Under the pieces are notes generated by a model. The model was not told the DNA's origin and made no database searches. It saw only the letters and a program-made list of their open reading frames with translations. This document shows positions 55,601-64,000 of a DNA stretch of 64,000 bases, piece after piece. Source of the DNA: Paenibacillus monticola (GTDB taxonomy: Bacteria; Bacillota; Bacilli; Paenibacillales; Paenibacillaceae); assembly GCF_009664975.1 (NCBI RefSeq), contig NZ_WJXB01000001.1, positions 496,001 through 560,000 of the forward strand, given 5' to 3'. Positions within the stretch are counted from its first letter, which is position 1. Each line of letters begins with the position of its first letter. Position numbers and translations under genes: made by a program.

Positions 55601-58600
55601 TGGGCAGAGCGGGCGTTCATCCACGCACCTTGGGTTATATCGAGACGCACGGAACAGGAACATCTCTGGGTGATCCTATCGAGATAAGCGGCTTGCAGAA
55701 AGCTTTTGAGGGGCACACAAGCGATAAACAGTTCTGCTCTATAGGCTCCGTCAAAAGCAATGTAGGGCATTTAGAAGCAGCAGCAGGCATACTGAGCCTG
55801 ACCAAAGTGATTTTGCAGCTGAAGCATAAAATGCTTGTGCCTTCACTGCACGCCGATCCGCCCAATCCTAACATTGATTTTGCTGATACGCCTTTTTATG
55901 TGCAAAGAGAACTAGCCGAGTGGAAGCCGTCACTTATCTCTGCGAATGGGGTAACGGAAACCCATCCCAGAAGAGCAGGCATCAGCTCCTTTGGTGCAGG
56001 CGGGGTGAACGCTCACCTCATTGTTGAGGAATATAACCCGCAGCAAAATGCAGTTCTGCATAGGGTTAAACCTAACGAGCCGCAATTGTTCGTACTCTCT
56101 GCTGTGAATGAAGAGCGGTTGAAGGTATATGCAGCAAGAGTGGCGGAACATGTGCATATGCTGCTGTCTAGTAAAGGGGACGAGGGGAATAGGACATCTC
56201 ACCAGGCAGTTCTGAAACAAGCTGTAGAACAGGATTTCATCGCCTTTGTAGCTGCCGCCGCCGAAATTCATGCGGACGAGGTGAATCTCGATGGGGATAT
56301 GCAGGAATATAACATCGATTTGTATACCTTTACAGAAATTGTTGGCAAGCTTATGCAAAAACATAACCTGACCCAGGGGATTCCCGATCTTCCGCTGACA
56401 GGAAGCCTGCGGGAGTGTCTGCAGGCTTTTAGCTTTGCCTCAACGGAGTTCATGTCCGTCTCTCCAGCAATTACATTGCTGTCCGATATGGCTTATTCCT
56501 TGCAGACTGGACGGGAAGAAATGAGTGAAAGACTGGCTTTTAAAGCTTCAAGCTATGAGGAGCTTTACCGCAAATTATCTGCATTCTCCAAAGAAGAGCC
56601 TAACCTTGAGCATATGTATACCGGCAATAGTCTTCAGGACCACAGTCAACTCATGAACCTGATGGAAGGACCTGAAGGCGGCCAATATATCAATGAACTT
56701 ATTGACCATAAGCAGCTTGGCAAGCTGGCCCGGTTGTGGAGCTGGGGCTTTCGAATCCAGTGGGAACGGCTGTATAAGGAAGCGCCGCCCCACCGCGTAC
56801 CTTTGCCTGCGTACCCTTTTGCCAGAGACAGGTATTGGTTTGACAGGGTAACGGACAGTAAAGAGAGCAATGCAAATCAGCGTTCCATGGGGAGGTTGGA
56901 GGAGATGAGGAGTTATTCTGCGAGAGATGAAGTGGAGTTGAGTGTGTCTGAGGACGGTTTTGCTGTAGTCACTCTTCAGGACCGGGAGAACCGAAACATG
57001 TACAGCGAAGGCATTAACGAAGGGCTTATATCCGCTTTTGCCCAGATTAACGGGAATGAACAGATTAAAGCCGTTATCGTCACTGGAGCAGATAAAGTGT
57101 TCTGTATGGGTGGCACAGCAGAGAATCTGAACAACATCTCCAATTTGGAGAGTAAATGTACAGATTTATCTTTTGTTTATCAAGGTTTCCTGCAATGCAA
57201 AGTGCCGGTAATTGCTGCTATGCAAGGGCATGCAGTGGGCGGGGGACTCGTGTTGGGCTTATTCGCGGATATTGTCATTATGGCAACGGAGGGCGTATAC
57301 AGCGCAAATTTCACTCAGTACGGCTTCACCCCAGGTGTAGGTGCCACGTATATTTTGCGGGAAAAGCTGGGCAATGCGCTAGCTATGGAGATGATGTTTA
57401 CAGCTCGTTCCTTCACAGGTGGAGAACTGCAGAAGCGCGGAGCTTCGCTTATCTTCAGAGATTCTGATGACGTATTAAATGAAGCCATTGCTGTAGCCAA
57501 AATGCTGGTTAAGAAGCCCTATCAGACGCTGACCGTTCTAAAACAGGAGTTGGCAGGCAGAATATTGGCTCAGCTTCCGGCGGTTCTGGAGAGTGAAGTC
57601 ACCATGCATGATACCGTCTTCGCCAAAATTGATGTCAGCGGCCTGATTAAGCATTACACCCGCACGGACTCAGAGCGGCCGCTGGTTCAGGCTAACAACA
57701 AGCTCAAACTGAAAACAACCGCTTCTGCTGTACAGGCAGAAGATACGAGACCTGCTGTTCCACAATCTGTGAACTTGGGTTTGTCCAATTTACAGACAGT
57801 GACTCTACGCGGATTCAAGCCGCATCCTGTGTCCTTGGAAATGGACGAAGCAAGGCTTACCTCCAGCCTTAAAGAGCTGGTCGGTGCTATCCTTCATATT
57901 CCGGCCAAAGATGTAGGAGTGGAGTTGGGCTTTCATGAGCTGGGCTTCGATTCCATCAGCGGAGTGGAGTTGGTGCGGGATATTAACCGGCTGCTGCCTA
58001 TTAATGTGGATTCGATAGTGATCTATGATTATCCTAATATCCGTGAGCTGGCTAAGTATTTATCGGAGGAGGCCCTGCCTAATCCTTCCCTATTGAACAC
58101 TCAAGTAGCCGGGGGACTGCAGAAGAACCAGCTGCCTGTTGAACCCTTGGCGGAGGCAGGTCCGATCTCCTTCGCCAGCCAGCAAATTGACCGCAAAAGG
58201 GGAAGACCAGACAAGCTGAAACTCTCCAGAGCAGATCAAACCGCGCCAATAGCGGCTCCACTTAACAGGAAGGAAGCCACCCCAATACCTGCAGTAGCTG
58301 AAATCAAGCAGATCATAGCAGAATTGGTTGCCAATGTGCTGCACCTGTCTCTCCCAAACGTATCCACACAGTCTGCCTTGCGTGAGCTTGGGGTAGATTC
58401 GATTACTACAGTTGAAATGGTCAGAGATTTGAACAAAACCTTTCAAATTGAGCTGGACGCTGTAACTATATATGATTATCCAACCATTGATCTGTTGGCT
58501 GTATATATTTACGAGGAAATATCTATGAAGACAGTTGTTCTCATTGGTCCAGAGCAGGTTACAGAGCGGCAGAAGACCATGAATTGGCTGACAGAGCTGG

Positions 58601-58656
58601 AGGCCGGGCAACTGAATATCGACGAAGTGGAGAAGCTTCTGGAGGATATCTCATGA
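52609..58656 (+). CDS. Trans-AT PKS protein 2: KR - ACP2 - KS3 - ACP-like - ECH2 - ACP3 - ACP4
   Basis: 2015 residues, overlapping the previous gene by 26 bp; the ATG at 52624 is an alternative start. N-terminal docking (1-35); KR (about 70-540) with GGLGGIG near 306, HCAGVIKDSYLW (Asp of B-type KRs) and the Ser-Tyr-Asn set in FSSIVASLGNAGQTDYAYAN; ACP2 with Ser608; KS3 (about 700-1145) with Cys879 in DTACSSSL. Inside the post-KS linker lies an ACP-like fold without Ser (about 1198-1275). ECH2 (about 1436-1690) has MQGHAVGGGLVLG and FTPGVGATYIL, as in PksI. Tandem ACP3 (Ser1782) and ACP4 (Ser1931) follow, then a docking helix. The KS3 module has no KR, leaving the beta-keto group for HMGS branching. 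Confidence 0.94.
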   Translation: MGKVNMNLEAILSRVENRELSINDSLQIIDGLFNKPETDKQGVSQPAVESSLCYFHSSLQRSELPNSSKPAPAAGYYLIFDMNPAIMEDLHAYIRSTGSAAATVVWVKPGTHFHRSDEGHYEIDPLKAADYITLLEGITAEQQVSGASSGRLHIVLHPLQLEKAGPDQPLLHEAEFYSLFYIVKALLHLKISHSASILLLAQVSDSAVINGLQAAAGFARALQQEDPRMVCKTVTYRMAANTFSEAAKGGISRLLLNELQLPAARDIEVVYTNGVRYLPVAEPLKIATPEMSTLPVSENGLYLITGGLGGIGYSIACYLAERAKVRLLLIGRSELNATMNRKLERLRDQGSAVFYAQADVSNELELQTAIRSALSGQESTDVYGIKGVIHCAGVIKDSYLWYKTEKEAAEVLAPKVQGTLNLDTITQLEPLDFFLLFSSIVASLGNAGQTDYAYANGFMDGFAGNRHSWVQAGQRKGRTLSINWPVWLEGGMKAPQDDFSRFTSAGLRPLPTDLGIEALEHAYASGSSKVIVGYGEPQRIYKSLQPVNDNDTPESHFLVQEDQEESGQAAALQTHTEELLAEIFAGLLKIPASSISPEAPFSKLGVDSFIVNRFNYLMKNRFGKMSATLLYEYNSLKSLAAYLIKRYPERLTDEITGQAEENKPAREAEQASPRKVQQPLPVQAPLVEKVEKVEKVQVNTQDIAIIGVSGRYPQAENLEQLWQNLSAGKDCITEIPKERWSWQDYYDDDPGKAKEGKIYGKWGGFIDGFDQFDPLLFHISPREAKAMDPQERLFLEVSREVMEDAGYGNKLRSELSDSGMEKSIGVFVGATSHTYSLWAPESWQKNSAVLPQSMPWSIANRVSYTFNFSGPSMPVDTACSSSLTAIHLASDSIRRGECSMAIAGGINLYLHPLKYLYLCQMKMLSTSGRCRSFGDEGDGFVPGEGAGAVLLKPLQAAIKDGDHIYAVIKSSAVNHGGHTSGYTVPNPNAQAALIQDAMGRAGVHPRTLGYIETHGTGTSLGDPIEISGLQKAFEGHTSDKQFCSIGSVKSNVGHLEAAAGILSLTKVILQLKHKMLVPSLHADPPNPNIDFADTPFYVQRELAEWKPSLISANGVTETHPRRAGISSFGAGGVNAHLIVEEYNPQQNAVLHRVKPNEPQLFVLSAVNEERLKVYAARVAEHVHMLLSSKGDEGNRTSHQAVLKQAVEQDFIAFVAAAAEIHADEVNLDGDMQEYNIDLYTFTEIVGKLMQKHNLTQGIPDLPLTGSLRECLQAFSFASTEFMSVSPAITLLSDMAYSLQTGREEMSERLAFKASSYEELYRKLSAFSKEEPNLEHMYTGNSLQDHSQLMNLMEGPEGGQYINELIDHKQLGKLARLWSWGFRIQWERLYKEAPPHRVPLPAYPFARDRYWFDRVTDSKESNANQRSMGRLEEMRSYSARDEVELSVSEDGFAVVTLQDRENRNMYSEGINEGLISAFAQINGNEQIKAVIVTGADKVFCMGGTAENLNNISNLESKCTDLSFVYQGFLQCKVPVIAAMQGHAVGGGLVLGLFADIVIMATEGVYSANFTQYGFTPGVGATYILREKLGNALAMEMMFTARSFTGGELQKRGASLIFRDSDDVLNEAIAVAKMLVKKPYQTLTVLKQELAGRILAQLPAVLESEVTMHDTVFAKIDVSGLIKHYTRTDSERPLVQANNKLKLKTTASAVQAEDTRPAVPQSVNLGLSNLQTVTLRGFKPHPVSLEMDEARLTSSLKELVGAILHIPAKDVGVELGFHELGFDSISGVELVRDINRLLPINVDSIVIYDYPNIRELAKYLSEEALPNPSLLNTQVAGGLQKNQLPVEPLAEAGPISFASQQIDRKRGRPDKLKLSRADQTAPIAAPLNRKEATPIPAVAEIKQIIAELVANVLHLSLPNVSTQSALRELGVDSITTVEMVRDLNKTFQIELDAVTIYDYPTIDLLAVYIYEEISMKTVVLIGPEQVTERQKTMNWLTELEAGQLNIDEVEKLLEDIS
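54667..54693 (+). repeat. Three exact 9-bp repeats in the ACP2-KS3 linker
   Basis: GTGGAAAAG is repeated three times in frame, coding VEK-VEK-VEK. The unit is a multiple of three, so copy-number change would only alter linker length. Confidence 0.9.
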
Positions 58657-61600
58657 GGGGACAAATATTGAACCGCAAACAAATTCTCGAACAAATTCAA
58701 AGTGGCCATTTAAGTCCTGCAGCTGGCTATGATTTAATCCAATCTTTGCAGCAAGGGAAGGACAATAGAGCTGCCCAGGACGAACGTATAGATTCTAAAC
58801 CTACTGATATCGCTGTCATTGGCATGTCTGGCCGATTCCCTGGGGCCAGCGACCTGAACATGTTCTGGAATAATCTCACCCGCGGCGTGGATTCCGTAAC
58901 CGGGATTCCGCAGAATCGCTGGCGTTATGAATCCGGCGGCAGTCAGCTCAAAGCTTCAGGCAAGCCACTGCAATGTGACCGAGGCGGATTTATTGACGGG
59001 ATTGATGAATTCGATCCATTGTTCTTCAATATTTCGCCGCGTGAGGCTGAGCTGATGGACCCGCAGCAAAGAATATTTCTGCAGACGGCCTGGCATGCCA
59101 TCGAAGATGCAGGTTACGCGCCGGAAGACCTCTCGGGAAGCAAGTGCGGTGTATTTACCGGGGCTACCCAAGGAGATTATTATCTGAACATCCGCAATTC
59201 AGACCGTGAGCTTGATTCTCAGGTTCTTACCGGATACAGCAACTCTATACTGGCAGCGCGGATTTCCTATTTTCTAAATCTGAAGGGTCCCAGCATCCCC
59301 ATTGATACCGCTTGTTCTGCTTCATTGGTGGCAGTGCATCAGGCCTGTCAGAGTATTATGCATGGTGACAGCGAATGGGCGCTGGCGGGCGGTATCTATT
59401 TATTATCCACGCCTGAGATGCACGAGATGACCGAAAAGGGGGGCATGCTGTCCCCGGAAGGGAAATGCAAAGCCTTCAGTCATGACGCAGACGGTTTTGT
59501 GCCAGGGGAAGGCGTGGGTGTTGTTCTGCTTAAGCCTTTGGCGGCGGCGATCAGGGATCATGATCATATCTATGGAATCATCAAGGGTTCGGCAATCAAT
59601 CAGGATGGGAAAACTAACGGAATTACGGCTCCCAGCGCTGTTTCTCAGCACCGCCTGCAAAATGATTGTTATCAGCGCTACGGTATTGATCCGGATTCGA
59701 TCAGTTATCTTGAAGCCCATGGAACGGGTACACAGCTGGGTGATCCGATCGAAATATCGGCCTTGAGCAAGACATTCGCTCAGTATACGTCACGGAAGCA
59801 GTTTTGTGCGATCGGTTCGGTAAAAGCCAATATCGGTCATACCTTAACAGCGGCGGGGGCAGCCAGTTTAATTAAAGTTCTGCTGAGCATGAAATATGGC
59901 AAGCTGGTTCCATCGCTTCATTATCAGTCCTCCAATGTACACATCAAGTTCGAGGATACGCCATTTTATGTTAATACCGCATTAAAGGAATGGAAGCAGG
60001 AGGATGGACAGGTACGAAGAGCAGCTGTCAGCTCCTACGGTCTTAGCGGAACCAATTGTCATATGGTTATTGAAGAATTTCTAGAGCGTCCCACAATCGC
60101 GGAGCGATCGCCATCGCCTCTGTATCTGTTTCCGTTCTCGGCTAAAACCGCTGATGCGCTGGAAGCGAGGATGAGAGAATTCCACCACTGGCTGCTGAAT
60201 GAGAAAATGACAGTTGATACGGCTGCCGATATCAGCTTCACTCTTGCTGCAGGACGCAATCATTTCTCGTTCCGTTCTATCATAACTGCCTGTAATTTGG
60301 ATGAGCTGCGGCATACACTTGAGCAGGTGCTAGCCGGAAATAAAACAGAGCAGTATGCAACAAATATCGAAGCTGAAGGCCTCCCCACGGAGCAGCCTAC
60401 AGCGAAGGTCCATAGCTCAGCCCCATCTTTCGTCGGCTTCTATCAGGAGAGTATCCAAACTTTGAAGGAAAGAACGGCCAGCTTTGTACGTTTCTATCTT
60501 GAAGGCGGCAAGCCTGATTTCATGCGGATGTACGAAGGATTGGAGTGGCGAAGAGTTGCCGGTTTGCCAGGGTATCCATTTGCTAAAGAGAGTTATTGGA
60601 TTGCCGGTGAAGACAATGGGCGATTCATTCATACAGTGGACAGCAGGGACAGCGAGCTTACTACAGGAGCTGGCAGTATTACCGAGTTTGACGGTACCGA
60701 ATCTGTGCTGAAGGATCATCTGGTGGGAGGCGTGCAAGTGCTGCCCGGCGCAGCCTACGTAGACCTTGCCATACAATCTGCCAAAAAGGCGGGCTATTCA
60801 GTGCACAGCAGATTGAGGGGCGTAACCTGGCTTCATCCATTTAGTGTGGAGCAGGGGCCAATGAAGCTGGAGATAGTGTTCACCGATGAAGTGAGGCTCG
60901 ATAATGAGCTGAGATGCCAGGCCTTCTCGGACGGGGAGCAAGGGCGGCTGATCCATTTTCAGGCTGACCTGTTCACAGGGGAGCGTTCCGCTTCTCTTCA
61001 AGGGTCGAGGCCGACCGCTGTTAAGAAGTCGGAGCTGATCAGATTCATGAAGCCGCTGGATGTAGAGCAGTGTTATGAACAGCTGCGTTCCAATGGTATA
61101 GAGCATAGGGGGAGCTTCAAAAGCATCCGAGAATTGTATTCCTCGGGTACAGAAACGGTTGCCCTTCTGGAATTACAGGAGGACAGCGAGCATGGTAAGA
61201 CACCTGCCAATGGGCAAGTGATGGAGATGGACTCTGGCATCCATCCTGCTTTGCTGGATGGGGCTTTCCAGAGCGCCATTGGAATAGATGGCTTTGCAGA
61301 TAGTGGCTACATTCCCTTTTCAGCGGATGAAATAATGATTTACAGCGGCTTACCTAAACGCTGCTATGTCCATACGCGGCACAAGGGAAGCGCTGGTGAA
61401 AGCCGGATTCAGCGGTTCGATATGGTTATTTTTGATGAGCAGGGTGAAGTTCTAATTCAGGTTAACAATCTGCTGGCGCGCGGTCTTAAAGATATTGTCA
61501 AGCCTTCACCGGATCGAAGTTTGCTGTATTTCCGTGAGGAATGGCAGGTTGTGCCTGTAAGTGAGGTGCGATCCCGGCAACTGCGATCTCCCGGCAATGT

Positions 61601-64000
61601 GCTTGTGTTCGAGGAGGGCAGCCAATGGTTTGATTACATGCAGACTGCGCTTTCGGAAGCGGAATTAATGGAATCAACACTCACTTTGGTGAAACAGGCT
61701 GATCGCTATCATATTGGGCAAGCAGATACCTTTGGAATCAACACCAATGAGCCGGCGCATTATCAACAGCTGGTAGAAGAATTGAACCAGAGCGGGAGAT
61801 TGCCTGCTACTATACTGTATATCAGTAAGGAGGACAAGGCATCCGACTCTTCGGTTTTCGGTTTGTCCAGCAAGATTAGAAGCAGCTTTTATCCCATGCT
61901 GTACTTATGCCAGGCCCTGATCGGCGCTAAGCTGCATCATCCTGTAACTCTTTATTATATTTACCATTCAGATAATTCTGTGTGCAATCCACACCAGACG
62001 GCCATGACCGGATTTGCTCGTACCTTGAATCTTGAGAATCCGCAGCTTGAGCTAAAAACGGTTGAACTTTATAACATCGACAAGCAGGAGCAGGCCTATA
62101 CAGCAGTGTTCAATTTATTGACAGGCTCAGCCAGAGCACAGCTTGGACCGGAGCATGATTTGATCCGTTTTGCCGACGGGCAGATGCTGCTGAAGCAGCT
62201 CGTAAGATGTGAGCCTGTTGCTGGGCAGGAAGGCCTAACGCTGAGAACCAATGGCGTGTATCTGATTACAGGCGGATTAGGTGGAATTGGAATGATTACG
62301 GCGGCGCATCTGGCCCGCTTATCCAAGGTGAAGATTGTACTGACCGGACGTACAGCACCTAATCTTCAGCAGCAGCAGCGTATCTCTCACATGCAGAGCA
62401 GCGGTTCTGAAGTAACGTTTATGCAGGCTGACATCGCGGACAGAGAAAGCGTAGATGCGCTGGTTCTGAAGTTGAAGCAAAGATACGGCCGTATAAACGG
62501 CATTTTTCATAGTGCGGGTGTGCTTCGGGATTCTTTTATTCTCAGAAAAACAAGGGAAGAGGCAGAGAGCGTAATCGCTCCCAAAGCCTATGCAGTTTGC
62601 TTGCTGGACCATGCGCTTAAGGATGAGCCGCTGGACTTCTTTATCCTTTATTCAGCTATAGCTTCCATTGTAGGCAACCCCGGACAAAGCGACTATGCGT
62701 ATGCCAACCGCTTCATGGATGATTATGCCCGTCATCGGGAGCAGTGTCGGATGCGGGGCCAGCGTTCAGGAATCACGGTATCCATTAATTGGCCGCTCTG
62801 GGCAGAGGGGGGCATGACTATCCCTGAGTACACTGCACAGAATCTTCGCAAACGGCTCGGGATGTTGCCCATGACCACACGGAATGGACTGCAAGCATTA
62901 CATGACTGCCTGACCTTCGGACATCCGAGCGTCATGGTATTAGAAGGGAATGAACGGGAAGTGATGAAATCCTTGGGTATTTCCGCAGTGAATGAAAGTC
63001 ATAGATCCTCAGCAGAGCCAGCTGTCAACCTCCAGTCCGCTGCGGAACAGCTGCTGAAGGACGTCTTCGCCAAAGTAATTCAATTGTCCACAGCACGTAT
63101 TAGTGAGCATGCTCTATTTGAGCAATACGGCATCGATTCCATTGTTGTTATGAAAATTAATGATGAGCTGGAAGCGGTATTCGGCAGATTGTCCAAAACG
63201 TTGTTATTTGAATACACGACGATTGCAGCCTTGGCCCAATATTTTGTAAGCAAGCATGCGAATGTACTGAGCTCCCGACAAACAGAGTTGGAGCAAATTC
63301 AGCAGATGAATGTGATTCCTGATCGCGTAGCTGACCCTGAAGAGAAGAGGGCTGAAGAGAGTCCGCTGCAACTGGAAGGCTTTGCCGTCATCGGGCTGGG
63401 TGGGCGTTATCCGCAGGCGGAGGGTCTGGAAGAGTTCTGGGACAATCTGGTGGCTGGCAAGGATTGCATTACTGAAATTCCAACGGATAGATGGGATGCC
63501 CGAACTGAATCCTTACGAAATAAAGCAAGCACCGGCAAGCAGATGAGCAAATGGGGTGGATTTATAGACGGTGCTGATCAATTTGATCCGTTGTTTTTTA
63601 ATATTTCGCCAAAGGATGCCATTGGAATGGACCCTCAGGAGCGACTGTTCCTGGAAACCGCCTGGAATACCCTTGAAGATGCTGGATATACCAGACAGCA
63701 GCTGGACAGCAAAGAAATAGGCGTGTTCGTAGGGGTGATGTATGGACATTACCCGTTGATTGGGCTTACGGGACCGGCGGAGGGTAATCCTGCCGTGAAT
63801 TCCTCCTTTGCCTCTATTGCCAATCGGGTCTCTTATTATTTCAACTGGTGCGGACCCAGCATGGCGGTGGATACGATGTGTTCATCCTCGCTAACCGCTC
63901 TGCATCTGGCCTGTGAAAGCCTGCGCAGGAAGGAAAGTGAGCTGGCGCTGGCTGGCGGTGTCAATCTGTCCCTGCATCCACTGAAGTATCAGGTGCTAGG
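58653..64000 (+). CDS. Trans-AT PKS protein 3 (3' end outside window): KS4 - DH - KR - ACP5 - KS5...
   Basis: The frame is open from the ATG at 58653, which overlaps the previous stop (ATGA), to the window end: 1782 codons, incomplete. The N-terminal docking helix (RKQILEQIQSGHLSPAAGYDLI) matches the C-terminal helix of protein 2. KS4 is about 51-470, with Cys221 in DTACSASL and the common INQDGKTNG block. DH is about 660-950, with His689 in DHLVGGVQVLPG and Asp869 in LLDGAFQS. KR has GGLGGIG near 1207, HSAGVLRDSF (B-type Asp), and YSAIASIVGNPGQSDYAYAN. ACP5 has Ser1496. KS5 begins near 1577 with Cys1743 in DTMCSSSL. The module should yield an alpha,beta double bond. No ER is present in cis. 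Confidence 0.95.
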   Translation, partial: MRGQILNRKQILEQIQSGHLSPAAGYDLIQSLQQGKDNRAAQDERIDSKPTDIAVIGMSGRFPGASDLNMFWNNLTRGVDSVTGIPQNRWRYESGGSQLKASGKPLQCDRGGFIDGIDEFDPLFFNISPREAELMDPQQRIFLQTAWHAIEDAGYAPEDLSGSKCGVFTGATQGDYYLNIRNSDRELDSQVLTGYSNSILAARISYFLNLKGPSIPIDTACSASLVAVHQACQSIMHGDSEWALAGGIYLLSTPEMHEMTEKGGMLSPEGKCKAFSHDADGFVPGEGVGVVLLKPLAAAIRDHDHIYGIIKGSAINQDGKTNGITAPSAVSQHRLQNDCYQRYGIDPDSISYLEAHGTGTQLGDPIEISALSKTFAQYTSRKQFCAIGSVKANIGHTLTAAGAASLIKVLLSMKYGKLVPSLHYQSSNVHIKFEDTPFYVNTALKEWKQEDGQVRRAAVSSYGLSGTNCHMVIEEFLERPTIAERSPSPLYLFPFSAKTADALEARMREFHHWLLNEKMTVDTAADISFTLAAGRNHFSFRSIITACNLDELRHTLEQVLAGNKTEQYATNIEAEGLPTEQPTAKVHSSAPSFVGFYQESIQTLKERTASFVRFYLEGGKPDFMRMYEGLEWRRVAGLPGYPFAKESYWIAGEDNGRFIHTVDSRDSELTTGAGSITEFDGTESVLKDHLVGGVQVLPGAAYVDLAIQSAKKAGYSVHSRLRGVTWLHPFSVEQGPMKLEIVFTDEVRLDNELRCQAFSDGEQGRLIHFQADLFTGERSASLQGSRPTAVKKSELIRFMKPLDVEQCYEQLRSNGIEHRGSFKSIRELYSSGTETVALLELQEDSEHGKTPANGQVMEMDSGIHPALLDGAFQSAIGIDGFADSGYIPFSADEIMIYSGLPKRCYVHTRHKGSAGESRIQRFDMVIFDEQGEVLIQVNNLLARGLKDIVKPSPDRSLLYFREEWQVVPVSEVRSRQLRSPGNVLVFEEGSQWFDYMQTALSEAELMESTLTLVKQADRYHIGQADTFGINTNEPAHYQQLVEELNQSGRLPATILYISKEDKASDSSVFGLSSKIRSSFYPMLYLCQALIGAKLHHPVTLYYIYHSDNSVCNPHQTAMTGFARTLNLENPQLELKTVELYNIDKQEQAYTAVFNLLTGSARAQLGPEHDLIRFADGQMLLKQLVRCEPVAGQEGLTLRTNGVYLITGGLGGIGMITAAHLARLSKVKIVLTGRTAPNLQQQQRISHMQSSGSEVTFMQADIADRESVDALVLKLKQRYGRINGIFHSAGVLRDSFILRKTREEAESVIAPKAYAVCLLDHALKDEPLDFFILYSAIASIVGNPGQSDYAYANRFMDDYARHREQCRMRGQRSGITVSINWPLWAEGGMTIPEYTAQNLRKRLGMLPMTTRNGLQALHDCLTFGHPSVMVLEGNEREVMKSLGISAVNESHRSSAEPAVNLQSAAEQLLKDVFAKVIQLSTARISEHALFEQYGIDSIVVMKINDELEAVFGRLSKTLLFEYTTIAALAQYFVSKHANVLSSRQTELEQIQQMNVIPDRVADPEEKRAEESPLQLEGFAVIGLGGRYPQAEGLEEFWDNLVAGKDCITEIPTDRWDARTESLRNKASTGKQMSKWGGFIDGADQFDPLFFNISPKDAIGMDPQERLFLETAWNTLEDAGYTRQQLDSKEIGVFVGVMYGHYPLIGLTGPAEGNPAVNSSFASIANRVSYYFNWCGPSMAVDTMCSSSLTALHLACESLRRKESELALAGGVNLSLHPLKYQVL

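Overview
The window reads as chromosomal DNA of a Paenibacillus-like Bacillota. The evidence is strong AGGAGG-type ribosome binding sites, some GTG and TTG starts, many intrinsic terminators between convergent genes, typical Paenibacillus housekeeping neighbours, and a LoaP-type NusG paralog beside a trans-acyltransferase polyketide synthase (trans-AT PKS) cluster. No rRNA, tRNA, CRISPR array, insertion sequence or phage gene is visible.

Left part (1-31 kb), mostly housekeeping. It opens with a truncated GH13 glycosidase, a solute-binding protein with no signal peptide, a RibD_C reductase and a MATE exporter. Next come transketolase with nucleoside phosphorylase PpnP, a six-helix chemotaxis receptor, a hydroxyisobutyrate-type dehydrogenase, pgi, a YigZ/IMPACT protein with a TetR regulator, YjbQ, and a sulfate ABC operon in the order permease, permease, ATPase, binding protein. 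These are followed by a methyltransferase, an MBL hydrolase, a GNAT acetyltransferase, a HAD phosphatase with a DMT permease, a YdjM-like membrane protein, and a two-component system with a PepSY-like exported protein and a VanY-type carboxypeptidase. The part ends with an old-yellow-enzyme reductase divergent from its likely TetR repressor, and lipoate ligase.

Middle (31-35 kb). A four-gene cobalamin salvage and assembly set is present: threonine-phosphate decarboxylase, CbiZ, CbiB and a CobC-like phosphatase. Repeat-like elements lie in and around it. One hairpin is present twice in the window, about 12 kb apart.

Right part (35-64 kb). This is a trans-AT PKS cluster that runs off the window. 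LoaP is divergent from the operon across 604 bp of very AT-rich DNA. The operon starts with a phosphopantetheinyl transferase, a PksB-like MBL hydrolase, a free acyltransferase/acyl hydrolase, an AT-ER fusion, and an HMG-CoA-synthase beta-branching cassette (donor ACP, Ser-type decarboxylating KS, HMGS, ECH1). A three-gene MacB-type exporter follows, then three PKS proteins. I read the assembly line as: KS1, degenerate AT, ACP (probable starter module); KS2 | KR, ACP (split between proteins; beta-hydroxyl); KS3, ACP-like pseudo-domain, ECH2, ACP, ACP (no KR; beta-branching by the cassette); KS4, DH, KR, ACP (double bond); KS5 onward.

The gene order resembles the bacillaene pksB-pksH cassette, but pksI (ECH2) is fused into the synthase and an ABC exporter is inserted. 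The decayed AT in the starter module, the Ser-less ACP-like insert after KS3 and the LoaP/leader arrangement are the most interesting points. I do not recognise the product.
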